A stretch of DNA of 64,000 nucleotides from Curtobacterium sp. MCBD17_035 (GTDB lineage Bacteria; Actinomycetota; Actinomycetes; Actinomycetales; Microbacteriaceae): the NCBI RefSeq assembly GCF_003234815.2, contig NZ_CP126279.1:2170001-2234000 (forward strand). Direction: 5' to 3'. The notes under the pieces are model-generated. The model saw only the letters and a program-made list of their open reading frames with translations, had not been told where the DNA came from and ran no database searches. How positions within the stretch are numbered: the stretch's first letter is position 1; each line of letters opens with the position of its first letter. This document shows, piece after piece, positions 53,375 to 62,482 of the stretch. The position numbers and the translations under genes are program-made.

Positions 53375-55011
53375 CCGCCGCCGAGCGCCTCCCGGCCACC
53401 GCGGTGGTCGTGCCCCGCCCCCGGGTGACCCGGCGCGAGGTCGTGGTGGTCGCGGTGGTCACGCTGGCGTTCGCGCTCCTGCTCGTCGTGTGGGCGCTCG
53501 TCACCCCGATGTTCCAGGCCCCGGACGAGGCCGCCCACGTCGACGCCGTGCTGCACCTCGCGCTCGGCGGCCACTGGGACGCCCCCGGGCAGCTGCACTA
53601 CCTCAACGCGACGCGTGCCGCGGTCGACTCCGCCGCGTCGACCCCGCCCCTCCAGCGGCCCACCGTCGGTGCCCTCCTCGCGGCGCACCCTGGCGAATCG
53701 GTGCTCGTGGACCAGATGTCGCAGCACCCGCCCACCTACTACCTGGCCGCGGCGGTCGTCCTCCGGATCCTCCACCTCCACGACCTCCGGTGGGACGTCG
53801 CCGTCGTCGTGCTCCGCCTGGTCGACGCCCTCCTCGTCGCGCCGCTGCCGGTCCTGGTCTGGGCGACGGTCCGGCGGCTCACGCGGGCGCCGCGACTGGC
53901 AGCGGTCGCGCCGTTCGCGCTGTTCGCGGTGCCCCAGCTCGCGCAGATCGGTTCCTCCGTCACGAACGAGGCCCCCGTGTTCCTCCTGGGCGGCCTGCTG
54001 ACGTGGTTCGGCGTCCGGATCCTCACCGGTGACCGGCGCTGGTGGACGACACTCGCGCTCGGGCTGACGTTCGCCGTGCTGGCGTCGGTGAAGGCCACGG
54101 GCCTCCCGGCGGTCCTGTTCGTCGCCGTCGTCGTGCTCGCCGCACGCGCCCTCCCCTGGCGGGCACGGCTGTCCCGCGCCGGGGTGGCGCTCGCGATCGG
54201 CGTGGTGCTCGGCTCCTGGTGGTGGGTGCACTGCCTCGTCGCCTTCCACACCCCGCTGCCGAACGGTCTCGCCGGTCTCACCCCGGTCACGCCGTGGCCG
54301 CCCGGCTCGACGCGGAACCCGGGGCTGTTCGTCGACCAGCAGTGGGACGGACTGACGCGATCGTTCTGGGGCGAGTTCGGCGGCTTCCAGTTCCCGATGA
54401 CCCCGATCGTCACCGACCTCCTGTCGCTCGTGGCGCTGCTCGCGATCGCGTGGTCGTTCACCCGCCGGTTCCCGCAGCGCGGTGCCGTCGTCGCACTCGG
54501 CGCGCTGCCTGCGTCCGTGCTCCTCGCCGTCGTCGCGTACGACTGGCGGTCCTACGGTGGCCTGCACCAGATCGGCGGCACCCAGGGGCGGTTCCTGTTC
54601 GTCGCACTCGTCGCGGCGATCGCGATGAGTGCGGTCGCCTGGTCCGCGCTCGTGGTCCGGCCGGTGCTCCGTCGCCGGGCCGCCCGGGTCCTCGTCGTCG
54701 CGGCCCCGGCCGTCGGTGCGTACGGCTTGAGCGTCGCCTACCGCGGCGAGTACGAGCAGACGAACCTCGGGATCACGCGTCCCGGGCTCGCGCACCTCGC
54801 GTACACGACGCCGCTCGGGTCGCACACCCTCGCCGTGGTCGGCGTCCTCATGGCGGTCGCGGTCGTCGTCGCGGTGGTGCTCGCGTGGCGCTGGTGCGGG
54901 CTCGGGTCCGGTCGGGACACGACCGGCCGGGAGGCCCCGCCCACCCCGGTCCCGTCGGTCACCGCCACGGTCCCCGCGACCGCGACCGACCGCCTCCCGG
55001 ACGTCGACTGA
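53371..55011 (+). CDS. DUF2142-like GT-C membrane protein, paralogue 2
   Basis: 546 residues; ATG overlaps the previous stop and has GAGGAGGT nine bases upstream. Same plan as its neighbours: TPMFQAPDEAAHVDAVLH, VDQMSQHPPTYYLAA, IGSSVTNEAPVFLLGG, KATGLPAVLF and SFWGEFGGFQFPMTPIV. The C-terminal tail of about 35 residues is Pro/Thr-rich. High likeness to the gene at 51821 indicates tandem duplication followed by divergence, suggesting different acceptors or sugars. Transcription ends at a strong hairpin. Confidence 0.82.
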   Translation: MTAAERLPATAVVVPRPRVTRREVVVVAVVTLAFALLLVVWALVTPMFQAPDEAAHVDAVLHLALGGHWDAPGQLHYLNATRAAVDSAASTPPLQRPTVGALLAAHPGESVLVDQMSQHPPTYYLAAAVVLRILHLHDLRWDVAVVVLRLVDALLVAPLPVLVWATVRRLTRAPRLAAVAPFALFAVPQLAQIGSSVTNEAPVFLLGGLLTWFGVRILTGDRRWWTTLALGLTFAVLASVKATGLPAVLFVAVVVLAARALPWRARLSRAGVALAIGVVLGSWWWVHCLVAFHTPLPNGLAGLTPVTPWPPGSTRNPGLFVDQQWDGLTRSFWGEFGGFQFPMTPIVTDLLSLVALLAIAWSFTRRFPQRGAVVALGALPASVLLAVVAYDWRSYGGLHQIGGTQGRFLFVALVAAIAMSAVAWSALVVRPVLRRRAARVLVVAAPAVGAYGLSVAYRGEYEQTNLGITRPGLAHLAYTTPLGSHTLAVVGVLMAVAVVVAVVLAWRWCGLGSGRDTTGREAPPTPVPSVTATVPATATDRLPDVD

Positions 55012-55029
55012 CGGAGCGCGGGACGCGAC

Positions 55030-55063
55030 GACGCCCCGGCTCCTGGCGGAGGTCCGGGGCGTC
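55030..55063. terminator. Bidirectional terminator between paralogue 2 and rmlA
   Basis: GACGCCCCGG (55030-55039) pairs with CCGGGGCGTC (55054-55063), 14-base loop, in the 85-base gap between convergent genes. Confidence 0.75.
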
Positions 55064-55096
55064 GGGGTGCCGGGGTGCCGCGCGACGGGACGCGCG

Positions 55097-55960
55097 TCAG
55101 GCGTCGAGGAGGCGCTGCAGGTACACGCCGTACCCGCTCTTCGCGAGCGGTGCGGCGAGCGCGGCGAGCGCGGCGTCGTCGATCCAACCGTTCCGCCAGG
55201 CGATCTCCTCGATGCAGCCGATCTTGTGGCCCTGCCGGTCCTCGATCACGCGCACGTACTCCGACGCCTGCATCATCGACTCGAAGGTGCCGGTGTCGAG
55301 CCATGCGGTGCCGCGGTCGAGCACCTGGACGTTGAGCGCACCGGCCTCGAGGTACCGCTCGTTGACCGTCGAGATCTCGAGCTCACCGCGGGCACTCGGC
55401 TCGATCGTCTTGGCGATCTCGACGACGCGGTGGTCGTAGAAGTACAGCCCCGGCACGGCGTAGTTCGACTTCGGCTCGGCGGGCTTCTCCTCGATCGAGA
55501 TCGCGCGGAAGCCGTCGTCGAACTCGACCACGCCGTAGGCCTTGGGGTCGGAGACGTGGTACGCGAAGATCGTCGCGCCGTCGATGTGGGTGTTCTTGCG
55601 GAGGTTCGTGCCGAGGCCGACCCCGTGGAAGATGTTGTCGCCGAGGACGAGCGCGACGCTGTCGTCCCCGATGAAGTCCTCGCCGATGACGAACGCCTGC
55701 GCGAGGCCGTCGGGCGAGGGCTGGACCGCGTACTCGATCGTCATGCCGAGCGCGGAGCCGTCGCCCAGGAGCGCACGGAACTGGTCGTTGTACTCCGGCG
55801 TCGTGATCACGAGGACCTCGCGGATCCCGGCCATCATGAGCGTCGACAGCGGGTAGTAGACCATCGGCTTGTCGTAGATCGGCATGAGCTGCTTCGAGAT
55901 GCCCTTGGTGATGGGCCACAGCCGCGTGCCGGAACCGCCGGCGAGGATGATGCCCCTCAT
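55097..55960 (-). CDS. rmlA: Glucose-1-phosphate thymidylyltransferase
   Basis: 287 residues from the ATG at 55960 (MRGIILAGG), with GAAGGGGG upstream. The nucleotidyltransferase signature GGSGTRLWP and the substrate segment [17 protein letters not shown] are intact, as are VLGDNIFHG and [13 protein letters not shown]. It makes dTDP-glucose from dTTP and glucose-1-phosphate, first step to dTDP-L-rhamnose, which feeds the rhamnosyltransferases in this locus. It lies five bases after rmlC in one operon, divergent from the rmlB-rmlD operon. Confidence 0.96.
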   Translation of the reverse strand: MRGIILAGGSGTRLWPITKGISKQLMPIYDKPMVYYPLSTLMMAGIREVLVITTPEYNDQFRALLGDGSALGMTIEYAVQPSPDGLAQAFVIGEDFIGDDSVALVLGDNIFHGVGLGTNLRKNTHIDGATIFAYHVSDPKAYGVVEFDDGFRAISIEEKPAEPKSNYAVPGLYFYDHRVVEIAKTIEPSARGELEISTVNERYLEAGALNVQVLDRGTAWLDTGTFESMMQASEYVRVIEDRQGHKIGCIEEIAWRNGWIDDAALAALAAPLAKSGYGVYLQRLLDA

Positions 55961-55965
55961 CGCGA

Positions 55966-56571
55966 TCAGGCCCCCTTCAGCGAGTCGTAGAACGACCGGG
56001 CGTCCGCCCACTGCGGCAGCAGCCCCTGTGCCTCGGCCTCGGCGAGCGTCGGCGCCTCGGTGTCCTTCGGGGACAGCAGCAGCTCGCCCGCCTCCTCCGG
56101 GAACGCGAGCCCGATGGCCGGGTCGACCGGGCTGATGCCGTGCTCGCGCGTGGGCTGGTAGACGTCCGTGACGAGGTAGGACACCGTGGCGCCCTCCGTC
56201 AGTGCCACGAAGCAGTGCCCGAGCCCCTCGGACAGGAAGATCGCCCGCCGGTCCTCGTCATCGAGGAGCACGGAGTCCCACTCGCCGTACGTCGGCGAGC
56301 CGACCCGGATGTCGATGACGAAGTCGAGGACCGCGCCGTGCGTCGCCGTCACGTACTTGGCCTGGCTCGGCGGGATGTCCGCGAAGTGGATGCCGCGGAC
56401 GGTGCCGCGCTTCGACACGGACGTGTTCGCCTGCTTGAGGTCGATCGAACGGCCGGTGGCCTCGGCCAGGCGGTCGAAGCGGTACCACTCGAGGAACACG
56501 CCACGGTCGTCCCCGAACTGCTTCGGCGTGATCTCGTAGCTGTCGGGGATCTTCAGTTCGCGGATCTGCAC
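55966..56571 (-). CDS. rmlC: dTDP-4-dehydrorhamnose 3,5-epimerase
   Basis: 201 residues from a GTG at 56571; TACGCT lies six bases upstream and no ribosome site is present, so the message is probably leaderless. Cupin features include [26 protein letters not shown] with the active-site His, and [17 protein letters not shown]. The sequence GLGHCF plus [19 protein letters not shown] matches RmlC rather than QdtA-type isomerases. Product passes to RmlD. First gene of the rmlC-rmlA operon. Confidence 0.95.
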   Translation of the reverse strand: MQIRELKIPDSYEITPKQFGDDRGVFLEWYRFDRLAEATGRSIDLKQANTSVSKRGTVRGIHFADIPPSQAKYVTATHGAVLDFVIDIRVGSPTYGEWDSVLLDDEDRRAIFLSEGLGHCFVALTEGATVSYLVTDVYQPTREHGISPVDPAIGLAFPEEAGELLLSPKDTEAPTLAEAEAQGLLPQWADARSFYDSLKGA

Positions 56572-56577
56572 CCCGAG

Positions 56578-56583
56578 AGCGTA
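56578..56583 (-). promoter_or_regulatory. Leaderless-type -10 for rmlC
   Basis: TACGCT on the minus strand, six bases before the GTG start of rmlC. Confidence 0.55.
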
Positions 56584-56661
56584 GCAAGGCACCGGATTCG
56601 CGCCCTCGCCGGGGAGCGGCGCGGCGCGGGTCGGCGGGTGGGCGGGGCGGTAGCCGATCGG

Positions 56662-56667
56662 TAAGCT
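56662..56667 (+). promoter_or_regulatory. -10 element for paralogue 3
   Basis: TAAGCT 20 bases before the ATG at 56688, about 80 bases from the divergent rmlC promoter. Confidence 0.45.
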
Positions 56668-56687
56668 CGCCGACGATGGAGGTCCGG

Positions 56688-58250
56688 ATGCCAGTCACCC
56701 GCACGGAGCGCTGGACGATCGGCTCGATCACCGCGGCGTTCACCCTCCTGCTCGTCGTCTGGGCGCTCCTCACGCCGCTCTTCCAGGCGCCCGACGAACT
56801 GCCGCACACCGGTGCCGTCGTGGCGATCGCCACGGGCGAGGGCTGGCCGGCGCCGGGCGCACTGCGGGTGTCGAACGCGCTCCTCGCGGCCCGCGCCGAG
56901 GTCGCGACGACCGCGCCGGCCGACCGGGGCACCTGGGCCGAACTCGTCCGTGCCGCCCCCGGTGCGAGCGCCGGGGCGGACCAGATGACCCAGCATCCAC
57001 CGACCGCCTACGCCCTGGCGGCCGTCGTGCTCCGCATGGTCGGGTTCGAGGACCTGCGGTGGGACCACGTGATCGTCGTCCTCCGCCTCCTCGACGTCGC
57101 ACTCGTCGCGCCGCTGCCCATGCTCGTCTGGGCTGCCGGCCGTCGCCTCACGCGGTCCCGGCGGTTCGGCGTCGTCGCGGCTGCGGCCCTGGCGGCCGTG
57201 CCGCAACTGGCCCAGATCGGTTCCTCGGTCACGAACGACGCGCTCGTGATCCTGCTCGGCGCGGTCGTGACCTGGCTGGCGGTCCAAGTGGCCACCGGCG
57301 ACCTCCGGTGGCGCACCACGGTCGCACTCGGCGCCGCCCTCGGCGTCCTGGTGGCCACGAAGGCGACCGGGTTCCCCGCCGTCCCGCTCGTCGGCCTCGC
57401 CTTCGTCGTGGCCACCACGGCTCGTCTCCGCGTACGGCTGGGACGTGCGGCGGTGGCCCTCGCGATCGGCGCCGCGCTCGGGGGCTGGTGGTGGGTCCGC
57501 AACGTCGTGCGCTACGGCACCGTCCAGCCGAACGGGCTCGCCGGCACCTGGACGGCGTCGCCGTGGGCCCCGGGCCAGCAGCGCGACCCGGGGTTCTTCC
57601 TGTCGAGCGAGTGGTCCGCGCTCACGACGTCGTTCTGGGGTCGGTTCGGACTCCTCTCGTACCCGATCGACCCCGTCGTGGTGGTGGCGTTGACCGTCGT
57701 CGGGCTCGTCGCCGTGGCCGCCGCGGTCGTGCTCCGGTCACGGTGGCGTGGACCCGTGCTCGCGCTCGTGACGTTCCCGGCGGTGTCCCTGCTCCTCCTC
57801 CTCGCGAACAACTGGCAGTCGTACGGTCGGCTGCACCGGATCACCGGGGCGCAGGGGCGGTACTTCTTCGTGGCGCTCGCCGCGCTCCTGCTCGTCGCCG
57901 CCGTCGGCGGACTCCGTCTGCTCCCGACGCGCTGGTGGCCCGTCGCCGGTCGGGTCGTCGCGGTCGGGGCGCCCGTCATGGCGGTCTACGGACTGTCCGT
58001 CGCCTACCGCGGCTTCGACGAGGGCGCGGCGCTCCGTGTCACCCGCGCCGGCCTCGCCCACCTCGCCGCGACCACCCCGCTCGGTGCGCCGGTCCTGCTC
58101 GCGGCCGTGTGCCTCCTGGCCGTCGCCGGGAGCGCGACGGTCGTCGCGGTGTGGCGATCGGCCGGCCGCGGGAGCGACGTCGGAACGACCCCCGTCGGCG
58201 CGGGACCGGACCGCCCGTCGCTCCGACGAGCCCCCGCGGCGTCCCGCTAG
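56688..58250 (+). CDS. DUF2142-like GT-C membrane protein, paralogue 3
   Basis: 520 residues from the ATG at 56688, which has GGAGG five bases upstream; an ATG four codons earlier is less well placed. Shared motifs with paralogues 1 and 2: TPLFQAPDELPHTGAVV, ADQMTQHPPTAYALAA, IGSSVTNDALVILLG, KATGFPAVPLVG and VQPNGLAG. Here the loop reads PDELPH in place of PDEAAH, so the acidic pair and His are kept. It stands between rmlC and rmlB rather than beside the other two. The TAG stop is also part of the rmlB -10 element. Confidence 0.82.
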   Translation: MPVTRTERWTIGSITAAFTLLLVVWALLTPLFQAPDELPHTGAVVAIATGEGWPAPGALRVSNALLAARAEVATTAPADRGTWAELVRAAPGASAGADQMTQHPPTAYALAAVVLRMVGFEDLRWDHVIVVLRLLDVALVAPLPMLVWAAGRRLTRSRRFGVVAAAALAAVPQLAQIGSSVTNDALVILLGAVVTWLAVQVATGDLRWRTTVALGAALGVLVATKATGFPAVPLVGLAFVVATTARLRVRLGRAAVALAIGAALGGWWWVRNVVRYGTVQPNGLAGTWTASPWAPGQQRDPGFFLSSEWSALTTSFWGRFGLLSYPIDPVVVVALTVVGLVAVAAAVVLRSRWRGPVLALVTFPAVSLLLLLANNWQSYGRLHRITGAQGRYFFVALAALLLVAAVGGLRLLPTRWWPVAGRVVAVGAPVMAVYGLSVAYRGFDEGAALRVTRAGLAHLAATTPLGAPVLLAAVCLLAVAGSATVVAVWRSAGRGSDVGTTPVGAGPDRPSLRRAPAASR

Positions 58251-58253
58251 AAT
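58248..58253 (+). promoter_or_regulatory. -10 element for rmlB overlapping the upstream stop codon
   Basis: TAGAAT; its first three bases are the stop codon of the gene ending at 58250. The rmlB start follows 37 bases later. Confidence 0.5.
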
Positions 58254-58290
58254 CCTCGGCGACCCTCCGCCAGACCGTTAGGAACAGTCC

Positions 58291-59277
58291 GTGAAGATCC
58301 TCGTCACCGGTGGAGCCGGGTTCATCGGCTCCAACTTCGTCCGACGCACGCTCGAGGACGCCTACCCGGGCCTCGAGGGCGCCGAGGTCGTCGTCTACGA
58401 CGCGCTGACCTACTCCGGCAACGAGCAGAACCTCGCCCCGGTCGCCGACTCCCCGCGCTACACCTTCGTGCACGGCGACATCACCGACGCGGCCAAGCTC
58501 GACGAGGTCGTCCCCGGCATCGACGCGATCGTGCACTTCGCCGCCGAGTCGCACGTGGACCGTTCCGTGCGGGACTCCGGCGTCTTCGTCGAGACGAACG
58601 TCGTCGGCACCCAGCGCCTCCTCGACGCGGCCCTGCGGCACCGCACCCAGCGCTTCGTGCACGTCTCCACCGACGAGGTCTACGGCTCGATCGCCGAGGG
58701 GTCGTGGACCGAGGACCGGCCGCTCGAGCCCAACTCCCCGTACTCCGCGTCGAAGGCCGGCAGCGACCTGCTCGCGCGCAGCTACCACCGCACCCACGGG
58801 CTCGACCTGTCGATCACACGGTGCTCGAACAACTACGGCCCGTACCACTTCCCCGAGAAGGTCATCCCGCTGTTCGTCACGAACCTCATCGACGACCAGC
58901 ACGTCCCGCTGTACGGCGAGGGCAACAACATCCGCGACTGGCTGCACGTCGACGACCACACGCGCGGCATCGCCATGGTCCTGACCCGGGGTCGCGCGGG
59001 CGAGATCTACAACATCGGCGGCGGCACGGAGCTCACGAACAAGGAGCTGACCCAGCTGCTGCTCGACGCCACGGGCAAGGACTGGTCGTACGTCGACCGC
59101 GTGGCCGACCGGCTCGGGCACGACCTCCGCTACTCCGTCGACATCTCGAAGATCCAGGCCGAGCTCGGCTACGAGCCCCTCGTGCCGTTCGAGCAGGGCC
59201 TCGCCGACGTCGTGCAGTGGTACCGCGACAACCGCGCGTGGTGGGAGCCGCTCAAGGAGCGTGCGGCGCTCGCATGA
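58291..59277 (+). CDS. rmlB: dTDP-glucose 4,6-dehydratase
   Basis: 328 residues from a GTG, with AGGA seven to eight bases upstream. Motifs: Rossmann GGAGFIGS, HFAAESHVDRS, STDEVYGS with catalytic Asp/Glu, the SPYSASK Tyr-x3-Lys pair and SNNYGPYHFPEK. It converts dTDP-glucose to the 4-keto-6-deoxy sugar using bound NAD. Overlaps rmlD by four bases (ATGA), so the two are co-translated. Confidence 0.97.
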   Translation: MKILVTGGAGFIGSNFVRRTLEDAYPGLEGAEVVVYDALTYSGNEQNLAPVADSPRYTFVHGDITDAAKLDEVVPGIDAIVHFAAESHVDRSVRDSGVFVETNVVGTQRLLDAALRHRTQRFVHVSTDEVYGSIAEGSWTEDRPLEPNSPYSASKAGSDLLARSYHRTHGLDLSITRCSNNYGPYHFPEKVIPLFVTNLIDDQHVPLYGEGNNIRDWLHVDDHTRGIAMVLTRGRAGEIYNIGGGTELTNKELTQLLLDATGKDWSYVDRVADRLGHDLRYSVDISKIQAELGYEPLVPFEQGLADVVQWYRDNRAWWEPLKERAALA

Positions 59278-60125
59278 CCCGGTACCTCATCACCGGCGCC
59301 GGCGGCATGCTCGGCCAGGACATCCAGCAGGCGCTCCTCGGGCGGGCGGTGACCGCGCTGACGCGTGCCGAACTCGACATCAGCGACGGCAGCGCCGTCG
59401 GTGCCGCGGTCGAGGGCCACGACGTCGTCATCAACGCGGCGGCGTACACGAAGGTCGACGACGCCGAGACCGACGAGGCCACGGCGCGGCGCGTCAACGC
59501 CCAGGGCGCCGAGATGCTCGCCCGGGCCGCGGTCCAGTCCGGTGCCCGGCTCGTCCACGTGTCGACGGACTACGTGTTCGACGGCACAGCGACGACGCCC
59601 TACGCCGAGGACACGCCGACCCACCCGGTGAGCGCCTACGGTCGCACGAAGGCCGAGGGCGAGGCGTTCGTCCGCTCCGTCGCCCCGCACTCGTCGTACA
59701 TCGTCCGGGGCGCGTGGCTCTACGGCGCCGGCGGCCCGAACTTCGCCAAGACGATGCTCCGGCTCGCGGCGTCACACGACACGGTGAGCGTCGTCACCGA
59801 CCAGGTCGGCCAGCCCACGTGGACGGGCGACCTCGCACGGCAGATCGTCGCGCTCGTCGACGCCGACGCTCCCGCCGGGGTCTACCACGGCACGAACAGC
59901 GGACAGGCCTCGTGGTTCGAGTTCACGAAGGCGATCTTCGTCGAGGCCGGCCTCGACCCGGAGCGCGTGCTCCCGACGGACAGCAGTGCGTTCGTCCGTC
60001 CGGCACCGCGGCCCGCCTACAGCGTGCTCGGGCACGACGGCTGGGCGGCGGCCGGGATCGCGCCGATGCGCGACTGGCGGGACGCCCTGCACGCCGCCGC
60101 TGCCGCGGGGGTCCTGACGGCCTGA
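59274..60125 (+). CDS. rmlD: dTDP-4-dehydrorhamnose reductase
   Basis: 283 residues. Rossmann motif GAGGMLGQ, then INAAAYTKVDDAE, VSTDYVFDG, the catalytic pair in AYGRTKAEGE, and IVRGAWLYGAGG. It reduces the 4-keto sugar to dTDP-L-rhamnose with NADPH or NADH, completing the pathway with rmlA, rmlB and rmlC. A GC-rich imperfect repeat of GCCGTCGCGCCC-like units follows at 60130-60215. Confidence 0.95.
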   Translation: MTRYLITGAGGMLGQDIQQALLGRAVTALTRAELDISDGSAVGAAVEGHDVVINAAAYTKVDDAETDEATARRVNAQGAEMLARAAVQSGARLVHVSTDYVFDGTATTPYAEDTPTHPVSAYGRTKAEGEAFVRSVAPHSSYIVRGAWLYGAGGPNFAKTMLRLAASHDTVSVVTDQVGQPTWTGDLARQIVALVDADAPAGVYHGTNSGQASWFEFTKAIFVEAGLDPERVLPTDSSAFVRPAPRPAYSVLGHDGWAAAGIAPMRDWRDALHAAAAAGVLTA

Positions 60126-60219
60126 GGGTCGCCGGGCGCCGTCGCGGCTCGGCGCCGTCGCGCCCGGCGCCGCCCTGGGCCGTCGCGCCCTGGGCCATCG
60201 CGCCCTGCGCCGACCGCGT

Positions 60220-61314
60220 TCAGCGCCGAGCGAGCCGCTCCTCGAGCGGGGCGACCACCGCGGCCGGTCGGAAGGCGTCCGCACGGCTCCGTGCAGCTCT
60301 GCGCAGCGCCGCCAACCGGTCACGGTCCTGGGCGAGTTCGCGCAGCGCGGCCCCGAGCGCGGCCGCGTCCCCCGGCGGCACGAACAGCGCGTCCTGCCCG
60401 AGCATCCGTCGCTGCGGGGCGGTGTCGCTCGTCACGATCGCGGTGCCCGCAGCGGCGCACTGGTACACCTTGTTCGGCACCACCCGGAGCGCCTTGTCGG
60501 TCGTCCCGAACACGCCGAGACCGACGTGGTGCGCGGCGACCACGGACGGCAGATCGGCGGCCTCCACCCAGGGCGTCCAGGTGACGTCGGGTCGGTCGCC
60601 GACGGCCGCGCGCGTGGCGTCGAGGTCCTGACCGGACCCGATCATGGAGACCTCGACGAGCCCCTCGGGGAGGCCCGCGAGCGCGTGCCCGATCACCGCG
60701 GCCCCTTGGAGGGGCGTGAACAGTCCGAAGAACACGACGCGGACGGGTCCGTCCCCCGGCTCGGGCGCGGGCTCGACCGCGGACCACTCCGAGGGCGCGC
60801 CGACGGGCACGACGACCGCCTTCGACCGCAGCGCGGCCGGCACGAGGTCCCGGTGTTCCTCGGTGTCGAGGACGATGACGTCGGCGATGGTGAGGGCGGC
60901 GCGGTCGAGCCACCGGAGGGCGCGCTGGACGACGCCACCGCCGACGCCGCGGTCGGCCGCCGTGTCCGCGGCGAAGATCAGGTGGTCGAGCACGATGGTG
61001 GTCCGGGGGAACAGCGCTCGCGCCAACCAGACGTCGAAGTGCCCCATGTACCCGACGAGCAGTGCGTCGGGACGACCGGCGGCGCGGACCCGCAGTGCCC
61101 GGACGGCGAGCCGGCTCCACGACGACAGCAGCCGCACGGCCATCCGGACCGCCCCGGTCCGCGACCCGAGCATGGCCACGCGGTCCCGGGTGCTCAGGCC
61201 GAGCGGCACGTTCGCCTCGACGACCCGGTGGCCTCGGGCACGGAGGCCCTCGACGAGGACCGTGACGCGCGGGTGGTTCGCCGCCTGGTACGTCCCGAAT
61301 GCGAGAATGCGCAC
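60220..61314 (-). CDS. GT4 glycosyltransferase
   Basis: 364 residues from a GTG; a GAGG four bases upstream may serve as ribosome site. GT4 features: ILAFGTYQAANHPRVTVLVEGL, VVFFGLFTPLQGAAVIGHAL at the nucleotide-sugar site and KVYQCAAAGTAIVTSD near the C-terminus; the second E of E-x7-E is replaced in the PNKVYQCAAAG form seen in many GT4 members. It is divergent from the membrane protein at 61378. Acceptor and sugar not predictable. Confidence 0.87.
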   Translation of the reverse strand: MRILAFGTYQAANHPRVTVLVEGLRARGHRVVEANVPLGLSTRDRVAMLGSRTGAVRMAVRLLSSWSRLAVRALRVRAAGRPDALLVGYMGHFDVWLARALFPRTTIVLDHLIFAADTAADRGVGGGVVQRALRWLDRAALTIADVIVLDTEEHRDLVPAALRSKAVVVPVGAPSEWSAVEPAPEPGDGPVRVVFFGLFTPLQGAAVIGHALAGLPEGLVEVSMIGSGQDLDATRAAVGDRPDVTWTPWVEAADLPSVVAAHHVGLGVFGTTDKALRVVPNKVYQCAAAGTAIVTSDTAPQRRMLGQDALFVPPGDAAALGAALRELAQDRDRLAALRRAARSRADAFRPAAVVAPLEERLARR

Positions 61315-61377
61315 GTGGCCTCGTGTCCTCCCTGCCCGGGCCGATGCGTCATCGGCCGCGAACTACCCTAGGTGATC

Positions 61378-62391
61378 ATGACCACGAGCCCCGAGACGCC
61401 GCCCGCCCCGCGACGCAGCCGCCGGACCGTCATCCGCGTCGTCGCCCTCGTGCTCGCACTGGCGCTGTGCGTGGCGTTCCTCGTGCCGCGCGCGGACGAC
61501 ATCGCCGCCGCCTTCGCGCGGCAGCGTCCGGCTCCGCTCGCGCTCGCACTCCTGCTCGGGTTCGCCGCGACGTGGGTGACGTTCCTGTCCTGGCGGAGCC
61601 TCCTGGCCGGCGCGGGGCACCGCCTCCCGCTCGGTGCCGCGCAGCGCGTGTTCTTCCTGTCGCAGATCGGCAAGTACATCCCGGGCTCGGTGTGGCCGAT
61701 CGTCGCGCAGGCGGACCTCGGCCGCGAGCACAAGGTGCCCGCGGCCAAGAGCGTCGCCGTCGGCATGCTGACCCTGCTCGTCAGTTGCGGTGCCGGCGTC
61801 TGCGTGGCGGCCGTCACGATCCCGTTCGTCGCCCCCGGCGCCTTCCGGACCTACTGGTTCGTGCTCCTGCTCGTGCCCATCGTCGTCGCCGCACTCCACC
61901 CGTCCGTGCTCGGCTTCGGCATGCGCCTGGCCTCACGGGTGACGCGTCGGGAGCTCGGTCAGCTCACGATCCCCTACCCGACCCTGGCCCGCGCGTTCGG
62001 GTGGGCGGCGCTCGCCTGGGGGCTGTTCGGCACGCACATCGCCCTCGTCCTGTCGCCGCTCGCGCACCTCCGCCCCGGCGTGTTCCTGCTCGTGATCGGC
62101 GGCTACGCGCTCGCGTGGCTCGTCGGCTTCGTCGTGTTCTTCCTGCCGGCCGGGCTCGGCGGGCGGGAGGCCACGCTCACCGCGCTGCTCGTGGCGGGCG
62201 TGCCGCTCGCCAGCGGGACCGCGGTGAGCGTCGCGGTGATGTCCCGGGTGCTGCTCACGGTCGTCGACGTCGTGTTCGCGGCCGTGTTCGTGCTGAACCG
62301 GCGGCACCGTCCCGTGCCGCCCGTCGCGGTCCCGACCGAGCGGGACGACCTCGGCGCGCTCGGCTCTCGCGGAACTCCAGGGCAGCACTGA
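61378..62391 (+). CDS. Lysylphosphatidylglycerol-synthase-TM/UPF0104-like flippase-type membrane protein
   Basis: 337 residues from the ATG at 61378. TACCCT lies eight bases upstream, and AGGTG immediately before, so leaderless or short-leader start are both possible. About eight membrane helices with FFLSQIGKYIPGSVWPIVAQADLGRE, typical of the LPG_synthase_TM/DUF family (AglD, MprF transmembrane part), and VVFFLPAGLGGREATLTALL late. The family includes flippases and glycolipid transport-related proteins. It could move a lipid-linked sugar in this locus. Next to two GT4 genes. Confidence 0.83.
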   Translation: MTTSPETPPAPRRSRRTVIRVVALVLALALCVAFLVPRADDIAAAFARQRPAPLALALLLGFAATWVTFLSWRSLLAGAGHRLPLGAAQRVFFLSQIGKYIPGSVWPIVAQADLGREHKVPAAKSVAVGMLTLLVSCGAGVCVAAVTIPFVAPGAFRTYWFVLLLVPIVVAALHPSVLGFGMRLASRVTRRELGQLTIPYPTLARAFGWAALAWGLFGTHIALVLSPLAHLRPGVFLLVIGGYALAWLVGFVVFFLPAGLGGREATLTALLVAGVPLASGTAVSVAVMSRVLLTVVDVVFAAVFVLNRRHRPVPPVAVPTERDDLGALGSRGTPGQH

Positions 62392-62397
62392 TAGGTT
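62392..62397 (+). promoter_or_regulatory. Candidate -10 for the GT4 gene at 62483
   Basis: TAGGTT directly after the stop codon of the upstream gene, about 85 bases before the ATG. Confidence 0.35.
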
Positions 62398-62482
62398 CGT
62401 GCGGCCTGCCGGGGACGTCCGCGGGCCGAGCGAGACCGGGTCCGACGCGTCGTCGGCGAACTCCAGGAGACCGAACAGCCCC

